DNA from: Ramlibacter humi
Lineage (GTDB): Bacteria > Pseudomonadota > Gammaproteobacteria > Burkholderiales > Burkholderiaceae_C
Assembly (NCBI RefSeq): GCF_004681975.1
Contig: NZ_SMLK01000001.1
Coordinates: 372,001-436,000, forward strand
Reading direction: 5' to 3'
DNA: 64,000 nt
The notes beneath the pieces were generated by a model that worked only from the letters and a program-made list of their open reading frames with translations, ran no database searches and was not told where the DNA came from. The translations under genes and the position numbers were made by a program. Positions 41,152 to 49,718 of this stretch are shown piece after piece. The number at the start of each line of letters is the position of its first letter. The first letter of the stretch is position 1.

Positions 41152-42374
41152 GGCAGGAACTCCACCCGGTCGGCGATCAGCACGTCGTTGACCACGCGCG
41201 CGCCGGTGACGCCCACCTTGCGGCCATTGAGCAGGTCGGCCGCGGTGCCGCCGACGAACGTGGCACCGCTCGCGTCGATCGTCTGGCCCTTGACCTTGAA
41301 ATCCGACACGGAGCGCAGGGCGCCCACGGGGCCGGTGGCGCTGAACGACTCGGCCGCGTCGGGGTCCAGGCCGCCGCCGTGCTTGACCTTCACGCGTCCC
41401 GCCACCAGCACACCATCGCGCACTTCGCCGGTCACCTCCAGGCTGGTGCCCACGCCCACGGAGCGCGTGTTGCCGGTCCATTGAGCGGCCGAGCCGTCCA
41501 CGGCCACGCCGTCGACCTGGAGCGATCCGAAACCGGTGAACTGCGTGACCAGCCCGGCCACGGTCAGCCGCAGTCCTTCGGTCAGCGGCTGCGGGTACCA
41601 CTGCTCGACGGTGGTGGCGCGCAGCGGCTGCCCCGGCGCGTTGCCGCGCACGCGGACCACCGCGCCTTCGGCGAGCTGGGCCACCGTCCAGCCGGGGAAG
41701 TCGGCCGCGGCATAGTTCACCACCTGGCCCGCGATGCGGAAGGTCTTCGCCGAAGTGTCCAGCTGCTCGACGGCGCCCGACACCACCGGCGGCTGCGCCG
41801 TGGCGAGCTTCTCGACCCGGGTGGCCCGCAGCGGCTCGCCGCGCGCCACCAGGCCATGCACCTGCAGCTGGTCGCCGGCGCGCAGGTCCGCCACCGAACC
41901 CAGGCCGCCCGCGAAGACGGTGGACGGATCGGTCTCCACCGGGACCGAGGCGACCTCGAAGGCGGTGCCGCTGGTCACCGAAGACATGGCGCCCCGCAGG
42001 TCAGCCGCCGAGATCACCAGCGTCGCCGTGCCGTTGACCAGGTCGGCGGCGAGCTGCCCGGTGACGCGCACGGTCATGCCCAGCTTCAGCTCGCTGGTGT
42101 CCTGGAGCTGCAGCGTGGCGGTGTCCGTGTCGAACCGCACGCCGTTGACGATGATGCTGCCGAAGCCGCTGACCGATCCGACGCCGCTCGCGCTGGCGGC
42201 CGGGATCCCCGTGCCGCCCGAGCCCACGCCGCCGGGGTCGATGCCGGTGCCGCCGGAGCCGACGCCGGCGAAGTCGCCGTCCCCCGAAAAGCTGCCTCCA
42301 CCCCCGCCGCAGCCCACCGCGGTGAGCATCGCGGCCAGCAGCAGGGCCGCCAGGAACTGCAGGCGCCTCGTCAT
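41148..42374 (-). CDS. DUF5666 domain lipoprotein
   Basis: This 408-residue lipoprotein has a lipobox (LLLAAMLTAVGCGG, Cys22) and a Gly-rich linker in which GVGSGGTGI is repeated twice, then tandem DUF5666-type beta modules that repeat the plan VSGFGSIIVNGVRFDT / LKLGMTVRVTGQL / GTATLVISAADLRG. The same plan recurs with FGSLQVDGVAVDGS. The family is secreted and of unknown function. Its start overlaps the stop of the DUF6502 gene by 4 bp (ATGA at 42371-42374), a pairing common in Burkholderiales and indicative of a shared role. Confidence 0.85.
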   Translation of the reverse strand: MTRRLQFLAALLLAAMLTAVGCGGGGGSFSGDGDFAGVGSGGTGIDPGGVGSGGTGIPAASASGVGSVSGFGSIIVNGVRFDTDTATLQLQDTSELKLGMTVRVTGQLAADLVNGTATLVISAADLRGAMSSVTSGTAFEVASVPVETDPSTVFAGGLGSVADLRAGDQLQVHGLVARGEPLRATRVEKLATAQPPVVSGAVEQLDTSAKTFRIAGQVVNYAAADFPGWTVAQLAEGAVVRVRGNAPGQPLRATTVEQWYPQPLTEGLRLTVAGLVTQFTGFGSLQVDGVAVDGSAAQWTGNTRSVGVGTSLEVTGEVRDGVLVAGRVKVKHGGGLDPDAAESFSATGPVGALRSVSDFKVKGQTIDASGATFVGGTAADLLNGRKVGVTGARVVNDVLIADRVEFLP

Positions 42375-43177
42375 TCCCCGGCTTCCTCCCGCTCTTCGTG
42401 GAAGAGGTAGATGCCGATGCGCAGCCGCCGCGACCCCTGGCCGCCGGTGCGCGCGATCGCCTCGGTGAGCTGGCCGACCAGGTCGCGGTGCAGCTGCGAC
42501 CAGTTCTGGCGCACCGACTGGTGGACGCTGTCCACGTCCGATTCGGAAAGGCCTTCGGCGAACACCGCGCGCTCCAGCATCAGGGGCGCCTCGCCGAGCG
42601 TGTTGGACACCGCCGCCGCCGCGTGGTCGCGCAGGTTGTCGCCCAGGAAGGCGAGGGTGCTCTGCAGGTCGGCGGTGGGCACGAAGCCTTCGGCCGTCAG
42701 CTCCACGTGATTGGCGCCGGTGCGCGAGCACATGCCCAGGCGCATCAGTTCGTCCAGCACGGCGCGGTGGTGCACGTCGCCGCGGCTGGCCTCGCGCGCC
42801 ACGTCCTCGAACGACAGGTCTTCGCCGTTGGCCGCGACGGGCAAGGTCTGCAGGGCGGGGTTCTGTGTGGCCAGCTGCAACCAGCGCGTGAAGGTCTTGG
42901 CCGCGGCCGACAGCTCGGTGTGCGGCAGCGGGTCGGCCGGCCGGCGCACGCGCGCCGTGACGTCCTTGCGGTTCAGGCCGGTGGTCACGGCCAGCTGGCT
43001 GATGTTGGGTGCGGACACGCCCTGCCGGCGCCAGAGCCGCGTCGCTTCATCCAGCAGCAGGTCTCGCAGCATGGACTCCAGGTGCGGGTGCTTCAGGCCC
43101 ATGCCGAGGGCGAGCCGCACCAGCGGGCGCATCACGCGCGCGCAGGCGGACTGGGCCCAGGTAAGTCGGTCTTGCAT
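42371..43177 (-). CDS. DUF6502 family protein
   Basis: This 268-residue protein matches the DUF6502 family, which is seen next to DUF5666 lipoproteins. It has LLDEATRLWRRQGVSAPNIS, then TGLNRKDVTARVRR, which looks like a helix-turn-helix with a DNA-binding or regulator function, and later helices (GDVHHRAVLDELMRLGMCSR, SVRQNWSQLHRDLVGQL). The C-terminal segment RRLRIGIYLFHEEREEAGE is basic and then acidic. Start MQDRLTWAQ at 43177. Overlap with the lipoprotein gene suggests it regulates it, by inference. Confidence 0.85.
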   Translation of the reverse strand: MQDRLTWAQSACARVMRPLVRLALGMGLKHPHLESMLRDLLLDEATRLWRRQGVSAPNISQLAVTTGLNRKDVTARVRRPADPLPHTELSAAAKTFTRWLQLATQNPALQTLPVAANGEDLSFEDVAREASRGDVHHRAVLDELMRLGMCSRTGANHVELTAEGFVPTADLQSTLAFLGDNLRDHAAAAVSNTLGEAPLMLERAVFAEGLSESDVDSVHQSVRQNWSQLHRDLVGQLTEAIARTGGQGSRRLRIGIYLFHEEREEAGE

Positions 43178-43328
43178 CCGGGATCGTCGCGTCAGGTCAT
43201 TGGGTGTCTCCGGAGCATTGTTCCCAGCCGCGATGTAACCGTGCGCATATTTCCCATGCGGATGGCCCCCGAAGGCCAGTGAATAGTCTGAACGGGTCAT
43301 GGGTTCGCGGGAACCGCAGAGCCAGCCG

Positions 43329-43853
43329 TCAGGCCGCGAAGCGATGGATGACCTCGTAGCCGCGGCCCGGCACGTTGTGCACGAGAACGTAGCCTTCGCG
43401 CACTCGCCAGGCGATGCCCTCCGCCGATGTCCCGGGAGGCTGCGCGCCTTGCGCGTGGCGCGCGAACGTGACGTGGGGACGGTAGCGCCTTTCTTCCACG
43501 GGCCAGCCGAAGCGGCGCAGCGCATCGCCCAGCGCCGCGTGCAACCGCGCGAGCGCGGGCGGCGCTTCCCATTCCATCACCGCGATGCCGCCGGGCCAGA
43601 CGCGGCAGCAGCCCTCCATCAGATCAAGTTGGAACGGCTCGGATGGCACCTGCGTGTTCGCCGCCAGCGCGGCGACGCGGGCGATGGGCACCGCGCCGAG
43701 GAAGTGCAGCGTGATGTGCAGCCGGTCTACGGGAACGGGCTTCGCACCCGCGGGCCATTGCCACAGCCGCTGCCGGTCCGACAGGGCCGCGCGCACCTCT
43801 TCATTCGGCCACAAGGCGAAGAACAGGCGCGCGGAGGCCGTGGAACTACTCAT
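43329..43853 (-). CDS. thpR: RNA 2',3'-cyclic phosphodiesterase (2H family)
   Basis: This 174-residue cytosolic enzyme of the LigT/ThpR type opens 2',3'-cyclic phosphate ends to 2'-phosphates. Both HxTx motifs are intact: HITL at 46-49 and HVTF at 127-130, with the expected RLFFALWPNEEVRAAL N-terminus. Start MSSSTASARL at 43853 is preferred over a codon at 43880 by family alignment. It stands alone, divergent from the winged-helix gene by 88 bp. Confidence 0.9.
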   Translation of the reverse strand: MSSSTASARLFFALWPNEEVRAALSDRQRLWQWPAGAKPVPVDRLHITLHFLGAVPIARVAALAANTQVPSEPFQLDLMEGCCRVWPGGIAVMEWEAPPALARLHAALGDALRRFGWPVEERRYRPHVTFARHAQGAQPPGTSAEGIAWRVREGYVLVHNVPGRGYEVIHRFAA

Positions 43854-43941
43854 GCGAATCGGCTGTTGATGAGCCCACAAGCTGAGTCCGCGTTGGTAGA
43901 GTCGCGACCCTCATGCCGTTCCATCCCGACCGAACGACCGA

Positions 43942-44319
43942 GTGAGCCGGCCCGAACTGCCGCCCGAGTTGCGGCGCTTCATCCTGACCAGCATCCCTTC
44001 GGTGCCTTACCTGGAAGCGATGCTGCTGTTGCGCGCCGAGCCGGCCCGCGAGTGGGCCGCGCCCGACGTCGCGCGACGGCTGTACCTGCCCGAGCCGCGG
44101 GTCGTCGAGCTGCTGCAGGCGCTGGCGGAAGCCGGCATCGCGCAGCCGGCGCCCGGCGGGTTCCGCTACGGGCCCGCCGAAGAGCTGCGCGAGCTGCTCG
44201 ATTCGGTGGCGGCACACTATGCCGCCGACCTCGTGGGCGTGAGCGACCTCATCCATTCCCGTGCCGGCAAGAAAGCCCAGCAGTTCGCCGATGCGTTCCG
44301 CTGGAGAAAGGACTCCTGA
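43942..44319 (+). CDS. winged-helix-like protein next to DUF5985 pair
   Basis: This 125-residue protein starts with GTG (MSRPELPPELRRFILTS) and has a helix-turn-helix-like segment at about 25-70 (EAMLLLRAEPAREWAAPDVA; LPEPRVVELLQALAEAGIAQ) of winged-helix type, then a helical end. It is likely a transcriptional regulator or DNA-binding adapter. It is 1 bp before the first DUF5985 gene, so the three genes form one operon. Confidence 0.75.
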   Translation: MSRPELPPELRRFILTSIPSVPYLEAMLLLRAEPAREWAAPDVARRLYLPEPRVVELLQALAEAGIAQPAPGGFRYGPAEELRELLDSVAAHYAADLVGVSDLIHSRAGKKAQQFADAFRWRKDS

Positions 44320-44320
44320 C

Positions 44321-44575
44321 ATGGCGGCCGTCGTGTACTTCCTGTGCGCCCTGACCTGCGCGACGTGTTTCGTGCTGCTGTTCCGCAGCTGGCGCGCCAG
44401 CGGGCTGCGCCTGCTGTTCTGGAGCGCGCTCTGCTTCGCGGGCATGACGATCAACAACGTGCTGCTGGTGCTGGACAAGCTCTTCGTGGAGCGCGACCTC
44501 GGGCTGCCGCGCCTGCTGATGGGCCTGTCGGCGCTGCTGCTGCTGCTGTACGGGCTGGTCTGGGAGGAGGAATAG
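44321..44575 (+). CDS. DUF5985 family small membrane protein
   Basis: This 84-residue protein has three hydrophobic helices (VVYFLCALTCATCFVLLF; LLFWSALCFAGMTINNVLLV; LLMGLSALLLLLYGLVW) and is assigned to DUF5985. It should sit in the inner membrane. Function unknown. It is paired with the next gene, 3 bp apart, of the same family; the two may form a heteromer. Confidence 0.75.
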   Translation: MAAVVYFLCALTCATCFVLLFRSWRASGLRLLFWSALCFAGMTINNVLLVLDKLFVERDLGLPRLLMGLSALLLLLYGLVWEEE

Positions 44576-44578
44576 CGC

Positions 44579-44839
44579 ATGAACCTGAATCCGATGCTGG
44601 CCGGCGCCACCATCCTGGCCAACGCGGTGGTGGGGCTGTTCTTCTTCCGCTACTGGCGCAACACGCGGGACAGCTTCTTCCTGCTGTTCGCCGCCTCGTT
44701 CTGGATCGAGGCCGCCAACCGCATGGCGCTGGCGCTGGTCGTCGGCAACGAACTGGAGCCGGTGTTCTACATGGTGCGCGTGATCGCGTACGGCCTGATC
44801 GTCGTCGCCATCGTGCAGAAGAACCGCAAGGCCCCGTAG
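44579..44839 (+). CDS. DUF5985 family small membrane protein
   Basis: This 86-residue protein has three helices (TILANAVVGLFFFRYW; SFFLLFAASFWIEAANRMAL; MVRVIAYGLIVVAIVQ). It resembles the preceding protein in topology with a shared Arg after the first helix (FFRYWRNTRDSF versus LLFRSWRASG). Start MNLNPML at 44579 follows GGAGGAATAGCGC. It ends 7 bp from the convergent phosphatidyltransferase gene. Confidence 0.75.
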   Translation: MNLNPMLAGATILANAVVGLFFFRYWRNTRDSFFLLFAASFWIEAANRMALALVVGNELEPVFYMVRVIAYGLIVVAIVQKNRKAP

Positions 44840-44846
44840 CCCGCCG

Positions 44847-45473
44847 CTAGAGCTTGGGGATCCGCAGCGTCTTGCTGATCATCAGGCTGCCCGACAGCAC
44901 GTACAGCAGGGCCATCGGGTGCAGGGTCCACGGGCCCAGGACCAGCGCGCCGCCCCACAGGTCGTCGCCCGTGTGTCCGCGCCACGCCGCCACGGCCAGC
45001 ACAGCCGTGAGGACCACGCTGGTGGGGATGGGCGTGCCTTCGAAGTACGACACCTTGCCGGTGTTGCCCGCCATCGCTTCGGCGGTGACGTTGTAGCGCG
45101 CCAGGCGGCTGACGCCGCAGCAGACGAAGTAGACCAGCGCGGCCACGTCCCAGCCGCCCTGCATCCCCGCCGCGAAACCCAGGGCCGCCGGCGCGACGCC
45201 GAAGGAGATGACGTCCGAGAGCGAGTCCAGCTCGCGTCCCAGCGCGGAATGCTGGTGCCGGGCGCGGGCGATGCGGCCGTCCAGCACGTCGAAGGCGAAG
45301 GCCGCGGGCGCGAGCGCCGCCGACGCGAGGAAATGCGTCAGCTCGCCGCTGGCCAGGAACTGCATCGCCAGGAAGATGGCGCCCACGCCGCAGGCCGCGT
45401 TGCCCAGCGTGAAGAAGTCGGCGAGGTGGAAACCCCGCAGCATGGAGAAGTGGCGCGGCGCGGTCTGCTGCAT
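44847..45473 (-). CDS. pssA: CDP-diacylglycerol-serine O-phosphatidyltransferase family protein
   Basis: This 208-residue inner-membrane enzyme has the CDP-alcohol phosphatidyltransferase motif DGRIAR-x8-GRELDSLSD (D-G-x2-A-R-x8-G-x3-D-x3-D) and about six helices. The segment FGVAPAALGFAAGM after it fits the phosphatidylserine synthase type, as does SRLARYNVT. It makes phosphatidylserine from CDP-diacylglycerol and serine, the step to phosphatidylethanolamine; a second pssA elsewhere is possible. Start at 45473. Confidence 0.85.
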   Translation of the reverse strand: MQQTAPRHFSMLRGFHLADFFTLGNAACGVGAIFLAMQFLASGELTHFLASAALAPAAFAFDVLDGRIARARHQHSALGRELDSLSDVISFGVAPAALGFAAGMQGGWDVAALVYFVCCGVSRLARYNVTAEAMAGNTGKVSYFEGTPIPTSVVLTAVLAVAAWRGHTGDDLWGGALVLGPWTLHPMALLYVLSGSLMISKTLRIPKL

Positions 45474-45574
45474 GGTGTGCCCCTGGTGGATGGGCTCACC
45501 ATAGGTCGCCGTGCGGGCGCGGCCGGTCGTCCCCCGGCACGCGCTGCTGTCGGCTGTGTCCGACTCGCGGCCGG

Positions 45575-46693
45575 TTACTGGCGGATCTTGCCGGTGCCGC
45601 TGATGATGGACAGCTCGACGAAGCGCGAACCGGTGCGCACGCCGGGCCTGAACCCCACCAGGTAGCCGCCCAGGTCCAGCCGGTCCATGGCCTCCAGCGC
45701 CGAAGCGATGCCTTCGCGCGTGGGCCTGGCGCCCTGGCGGCGCACGGCTTCGACGATCACCTTGCCGGTGATGAAGCCTTCCATCATCGCGTAGCTCACC
45801 GGCACCTCCAGGTCCTTGGTCTTCGCGACCGTGTCGGCGAATTCCTTGGCGATGCGGCTGGAGATCTTGTACGGGCTGGGCGTCACCTGCGCGATGGCCA
45901 CGCCCTGCATCTGCTCCTCGGACAGGCGCTTGGACAGCTGCTCGATGTCGGCGCCGGAATGCGCGAAGAGCTGCGCCGTGCCGCCGCCGGCGCGGTACTG
46001 CTCGATGAAGCCGGCCGCCGCGGCGCCGGTGGCCACCATCAGGATGGCCTGCGGCTTCTGCTTCAGGAACGTGTCGACGGCGGGGCCGATGCTGGCCGTG
46101 CCCGCGGGGTAGGCAGCCTTGGTGCCGATGGCCACCTTGGCCTTGCCGGCCGCTTCGTCGGCGGCGGCCAGCAGCGCCGGCGCGCCCGGGCCTTCCTCGT
46201 ACAGCAGGCCCAGCCGCGTGATGCCGATGGTGGCCAGGTGCTCCACGACCTTGTTCAACTCGTCGCGCAGGCCCGCGCGCACGTTGTAGACCCAGGGCAC
46301 GTCGGGCCGGATCTCGCCCGTGCGGTAACCCACCAGCGCGATCTTGTCTTTTTCCAGCAGGCCCGCCTTGATCAGGTCGGCGACGTTGCGGCTGCCGAAG
46401 TAGCCGGCCAGCACCAGCGGCTTGTCTTTCTCGAGCAGTTCCTTCGTGCCGGCGATGGTGTCCTCGGGCCGGCCGCCGTCGTCCTTGCGCACCAGGGTGA
46501 AGGTGTGGCCGTTGACGCCGGCGGCGTTGGCGTTGCCGAAAGCCAGCTGCATGCCGGCCGCATAGGCACGGCCCTGCGCGGCTTCCAGCCCGGACATCGG
46601 GCCGACCTGGCCCACGACGATCTGGGCCGCGTGGGTGAGCAAGGGGACCGCCAGCGCAAGCGCCGCGGCCGAAACACGGATGGTGTTCTTCAT
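45575..46693 (-). CDS. ABC transporter substrate-binding protein (Liv-type)
   Basis: This 372-residue periplasmic protein of the branched-chain amino acid/amide binding family has a signal peptide (TIRVSAAALALAVPLLTHA, cut before AQIVVGQ) and the type I periplasmic-binding fold: VGQVGPMSGLEAAQGRAYAA, LVLAGYFGSRNVADL, PWVYNVRAGLRDELNKV and KPQAILMVATGAAAAGF. The ligand is unknown. No permease or ATPase gene is adjacent, so it is an orphan binding protein, typical of Comamonadaceae genomes with many such genes. Confidence 0.9.
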   Translation of the reverse strand: MKNTIRVSAAALALAVPLLTHAAQIVVGQVGPMSGLEAAQGRAYAAGMQLAFGNANAAGVNGHTFTLVRKDDGGRPEDTIAGTKELLEKDKPLVLAGYFGSRNVADLIKAGLLEKDKIALVGYRTGEIRPDVPWVYNVRAGLRDELNKVVEHLATIGITRLGLLYEEGPGAPALLAAADEAAGKAKVAIGTKAAYPAGTASIGPAVDTFLKQKPQAILMVATGAAAAGFIEQYRAGGGTAQLFAHSGADIEQLSKRLSEEQMQGVAIAQVTPSPYKISSRIAKEFADTVAKTKDLEVPVSYAMMEGFITGKVIVEAVRRQGARPTREGIASALEAMDRLDLGGYLVGFRPGVRTGSRFVELSIISGTGKIRQ

Positions 46694-46819
46694 TCCTGGT
46701 CTCTTTTGTCCTGCAAACGCGATCCCACCTTAGCGAGAAGTGCCTGGCGGCGCACTGTGGAAAGTGCGGAGGGATCGCATCCGGTGCGCAATTTGTCGCG
46801 CCGGTGTCCAATCGGGTTC

Positions 46820-48079
46820 ATGTCGTCGTCCCGTGCCGTCACGTTCTTCGCCGCGCCCCCCGCGCCCTCCCACGCCGTCGAATCCCGCTATGCCTGGCTG
46901 CGGCTGGCCGTCTCGCTGCTGCTGATGACGGTGGGCGGCGTGGGCATGTATTCGGCCGGCGTGGTGCTGCCGGCCATCCAGTCGGAATTCGGCCTGGCGC
47001 GCGGCACCGCTTCGCTGCCGTACACGCTGACCATGATCGGCTTCGGCGTGGGCGGCGTGCTGATGGGACGGCTGGCCGACCGCTTCGGCGTGATGGTGCC
47101 GGTGGCCATCGGGGGCGCCGCGCTGGGCGCGGGCTTCATCCTCGCGGGCCTCGCGCCGGGGCTGTGGACCTTCTGCCTGGCGCAGGGGCTGCTGATGGGT
47201 TTGTTGGGCACGTCCGCCACGTTCGCGCCGCTGGTGTCGGACACCTCGCAGTGGTTCGATCGCCGCCGCGGCACCGCGCTGGCCATCTGCATGAGCGGCA
47301 ACTACGTGGCCGGCGCCATCTGGCCGCCGGTGATGCAGCATTTCATCGACGCTTCCGGCTGGCGCCAGACCTACGTGGGCATCGGCGTTTTCTGCCTCGC
47401 CACCATCCTGCCGCTGGCGTGGTTCCTGCGGCCGCGGCCGCCTGCGGCGGCGGCGCCATCCGCCGCGGCAGGCAGCGACGCGCCGTCCACCAGCCGCCCG
47501 ATGGGGCTGTCGCCCGCCGTCGCGCAAGGGCTGCTGTGCGTCGCGGGCGTGGCCTGCTGCGTGGCGATGGCGATGCCGCAGGTGCACATCGTCGCGTACT
47601 GCACCGACCTGGGCTTCGGCGCGGCGCGCGGCGCGGAGATGCTGGCGATCATGCTCGGGATGGGCGTGGTCAGCCGGCTCGTCTCGGGATGGATCTCGGA
47701 CCGCATCGGCGGGCTGCGCACGCTGCTGCTGGGGTCGGTGCTGCAGGGCATCGCGCTGTTGTCGTTCCTGCCGTTCAACGGACTGGTGCCGCTGTACCTG
47801 GTGTCCGCGATGTTCGGCCTGTTCCAGGGCGGCATCGTGCCTTCGTACGCGCTGATCGTGCGGCAGCACTTCTCGCCGGCGGAAGCGGGCGCGCGGGTGG
47901 GGACGGTGCTGATGGCCACGCTGTTCGGCATGGCGCTGGGCGGGTGGATGTCGGGCGCGGTGTTCGACCTCACCGGCTCGTACCGCGCGGCTTTCCTGAA
48001 CGGCATCGCATGGAACGCGCTGAACCTGTCCATCGTGCTGTTCCTGCTGCACCGGGTGCACAGGATGGCGCGGGCGTAG
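46820..48079 (+). CDS. MFS transporter, 12-helix
   Basis: This 419-residue transporter has motif A GRLADRFGVMVPVAIGG and AGVVLPAIQSEFGLARGTAS at the N-terminus, with the mirrored GWISDRIGGLRTLLLGS in the second half. The central loop is Ala/Pro-rich. The pattern fits CynX/oxalate-formate-like permeases of organic acids. Substrate cannot be read. It is divergent from the binding-protein gene, with 126 bp between. Confidence 0.88.
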   Translation: MSSSRAVTFFAAPPAPSHAVESRYAWLRLAVSLLLMTVGGVGMYSAGVVLPAIQSEFGLARGTASLPYTLTMIGFGVGGVLMGRLADRFGVMVPVAIGGAALGAGFILAGLAPGLWTFCLAQGLLMGLLGTSATFAPLVSDTSQWFDRRRGTALAICMSGNYVAGAIWPPVMQHFIDASGWRQTYVGIGVFCLATILPLAWFLRPRPPAAAAPSAAAGSDAPSTSRPMGLSPAVAQGLLCVAGVACCVAMAMPQVHIVAYCTDLGFGAARGAEMLAIMLGMGVVSRLVSGWISDRIGGLRTLLLGSVLQGIALLSFLPFNGLVPLYLVSAMFGLFQGGIVPSYALIVRQHFSPAEAGARVGTVLMATLFGMALGGWMSGAVFDLTGSYRAAFLNGIAWNALNLSIVLFLLHRVHRMARA

Positions 48080-48125
48080 TTCGCCGGCGGGGCGGCGCCG
48101 GATGAGTTGCTATAGTGCCCCGGCC

Positions 48126-49718
48126 ATGCCCGCCGCCCCCGAAACCACCCGCCGCCAGCTGCTGCAGCTCGCGGCGGCGGCCGCCGGGTTGCTCTGGTTG
48201 CCGGACCTCGGCGCGCAGGCTCGCTGGACTTCGAATCCTTTCTCCATGGGCGTCACCAGCGGCGCGCCGGCCACCGATTCCGTCGTGCTGTGGACCCGCT
48301 TGCGCCCCACGCGCGGCGACTTGCCGGAAGGCGGCCGCGTGCCGGTGGCGGTGCGATGGGAAGTCGCGGAAGACGACGGCTTCCGCCGCATCGTGCGGCA
48401 GGGCGAGACGCTGGCGCTGCCGCAGCTGGCGCACAGCGTGCACGTCGAAGTGCCCGGGCTCGCGGCCGACCGCTGGTACCACTACCGCTTCCATTGCGGC
48501 GACGCCACCAGCGTGACCGGCCGCACGCGCACGCTGCCCGCGCCCGATGCGATGCCCGATCGCCTGCGCGTGTCGTACGCGTCGTGCCAGCGCTGGGAGC
48601 ACGGGCACTATGCGGCGTGGCGGCACATGCGCGACGAATCGCTGGACTTCGTCGTGTTCCTCGGCGACTACATCTACGAGTACCCGAACGCCACTTCGGC
48701 GGTGCGCAGCTTCCCCAAGCTGGGCTGGGTGAAGACGCTGGACGACTACCGTGAACGGTACGAGCTGCATCGCAGCGATGCCGCGCTGCAGGCCATGCAC
48801 GCGGCCTGCCCCTGGCTGGTGACCTGGGACGACCACGAGGTGCAGAACGACTACGCCGGCGAACACCCGGGCGACCCGCGGCCGATGGGCATGAACCGCG
48901 TGGCCGATTTCGCCGCGCGGCGCGCTGCGGCGTACCAGGCCTTCTACGAGCACATGCCGGTGCGCGCTTCGGCTTTCGCGCGCGCGTTGGGCGAAGGCCA
49001 GCCGGGCGGCGAGCTGCGGCTGTACACGAACTACCGGTTCGGCCGCCTCGCGGACCTGCTGCTGCTGGACGATCGCCAGTACCGCGACGCGCAGCCCTGT
49101 CCGCCGGACGACCGGCCTGCGGGCGCCATCGATCCGGCCACGTGCGCCGTGTGGGAAGACCCGGCGCGCACGCTGCTCGGCGCGGCGCAGGAAGACTGGG
49201 TGGCGCAGCAGTTCGCGAAGGCGGGCAGCGGCTGGACCGTCGTCGGCCAGCAGACGCTCTTCGGCCAGCGCGACCTGAAGCCCGGCCCGGGAGAGTTGTT
49301 CTCCAGCGAAGGCTGGGACGGCTACGCGGCGGCGCGGCGGCGCATGACCGGCGCGCTGCAGCGCCACGCGGTGGCCAATCCCGTGTTCCTGGGTGGGGAC
49401 GTGCACGAGAACTGGGTCGGCCACCTGAAGGCCGATTACCGCCGCCCGGACAGCGCTACGCTGGGCGTGGAGTTCTGCGGCACCAGCATCACCTCGCGTC
49501 CCGGGGCGGTGGACCGCATGCCCGCGCGCCTGGCCGAGAACCCGCACTTCGTGTTCGCCGACGCCGAGCATCGCGGCTACGGCGTGGCCGAGTTCACGCC
49601 TTCGCGCATGACCGCCACGCTGCGCGGCCTGGACGACGTGCGGCGCGCCGATTCGGGCATCGCGACGCTTGCCGCGTTCCACGTGGCAGCCGGCGCGCGC
49701 CGGCTGGAGCGGGCGTGA
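48126..49718 (+). CDS. phoD: alkaline phosphatase D family protein
   Basis: This 530-residue phosphoesterase belongs to the PhoD family, metal-dependent (Ca/Fe). Family motifs seen are SYASCQRW, FVVFLGDYIYEYPN, WDDHEVQNDYAG and FLGGDVHENWVG. The N-terminus TRRQLLQLAAAAAGLLWLP is a Tat-type signal, consistent with export folded to the periplasm. It releases phosphate from organic esters, including phosphodiesters. It overlaps the histidine kinase gene by 4 bp (GTGA at 49715-49718), so the two are co-expressed. Confidence 0.9.
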   Translation: MPAAPETTRRQLLQLAAAAAGLLWLPDLGAQARWTSNPFSMGVTSGAPATDSVVLWTRLRPTRGDLPEGGRVPVAVRWEVAEDDGFRRIVRQGETLALPQLAHSVHVEVPGLAADRWYHYRFHCGDATSVTGRTRTLPAPDAMPDRLRVSYASCQRWEHGHYAAWRHMRDESLDFVVFLGDYIYEYPNATSAVRSFPKLGWVKTLDDYRERYELHRSDAALQAMHAACPWLVTWDDHEVQNDYAGEHPGDPRPMGMNRVADFAARRAAAYQAFYEHMPVRASAFARALGEGQPGGELRLYTNYRFGRLADLLLLDDRQYRDAQPCPPDDRPAGAIDPATCAVWEDPARTLLGAAQEDWVAQQFAKAGSGWTVVGQQTLFGQRDLKPGPGELFSSEGWDGYAAARRRMTGALQRHAVANPVFLGGDVHENWVGHLKADYRRPDSATLGVEFCGTSITSRPGAVDRMPARLAENPHFVFADAEHRGYGVAEFTPSRMTATLRGLDDVRRADSGIATLAAFHVAAGARRLERA

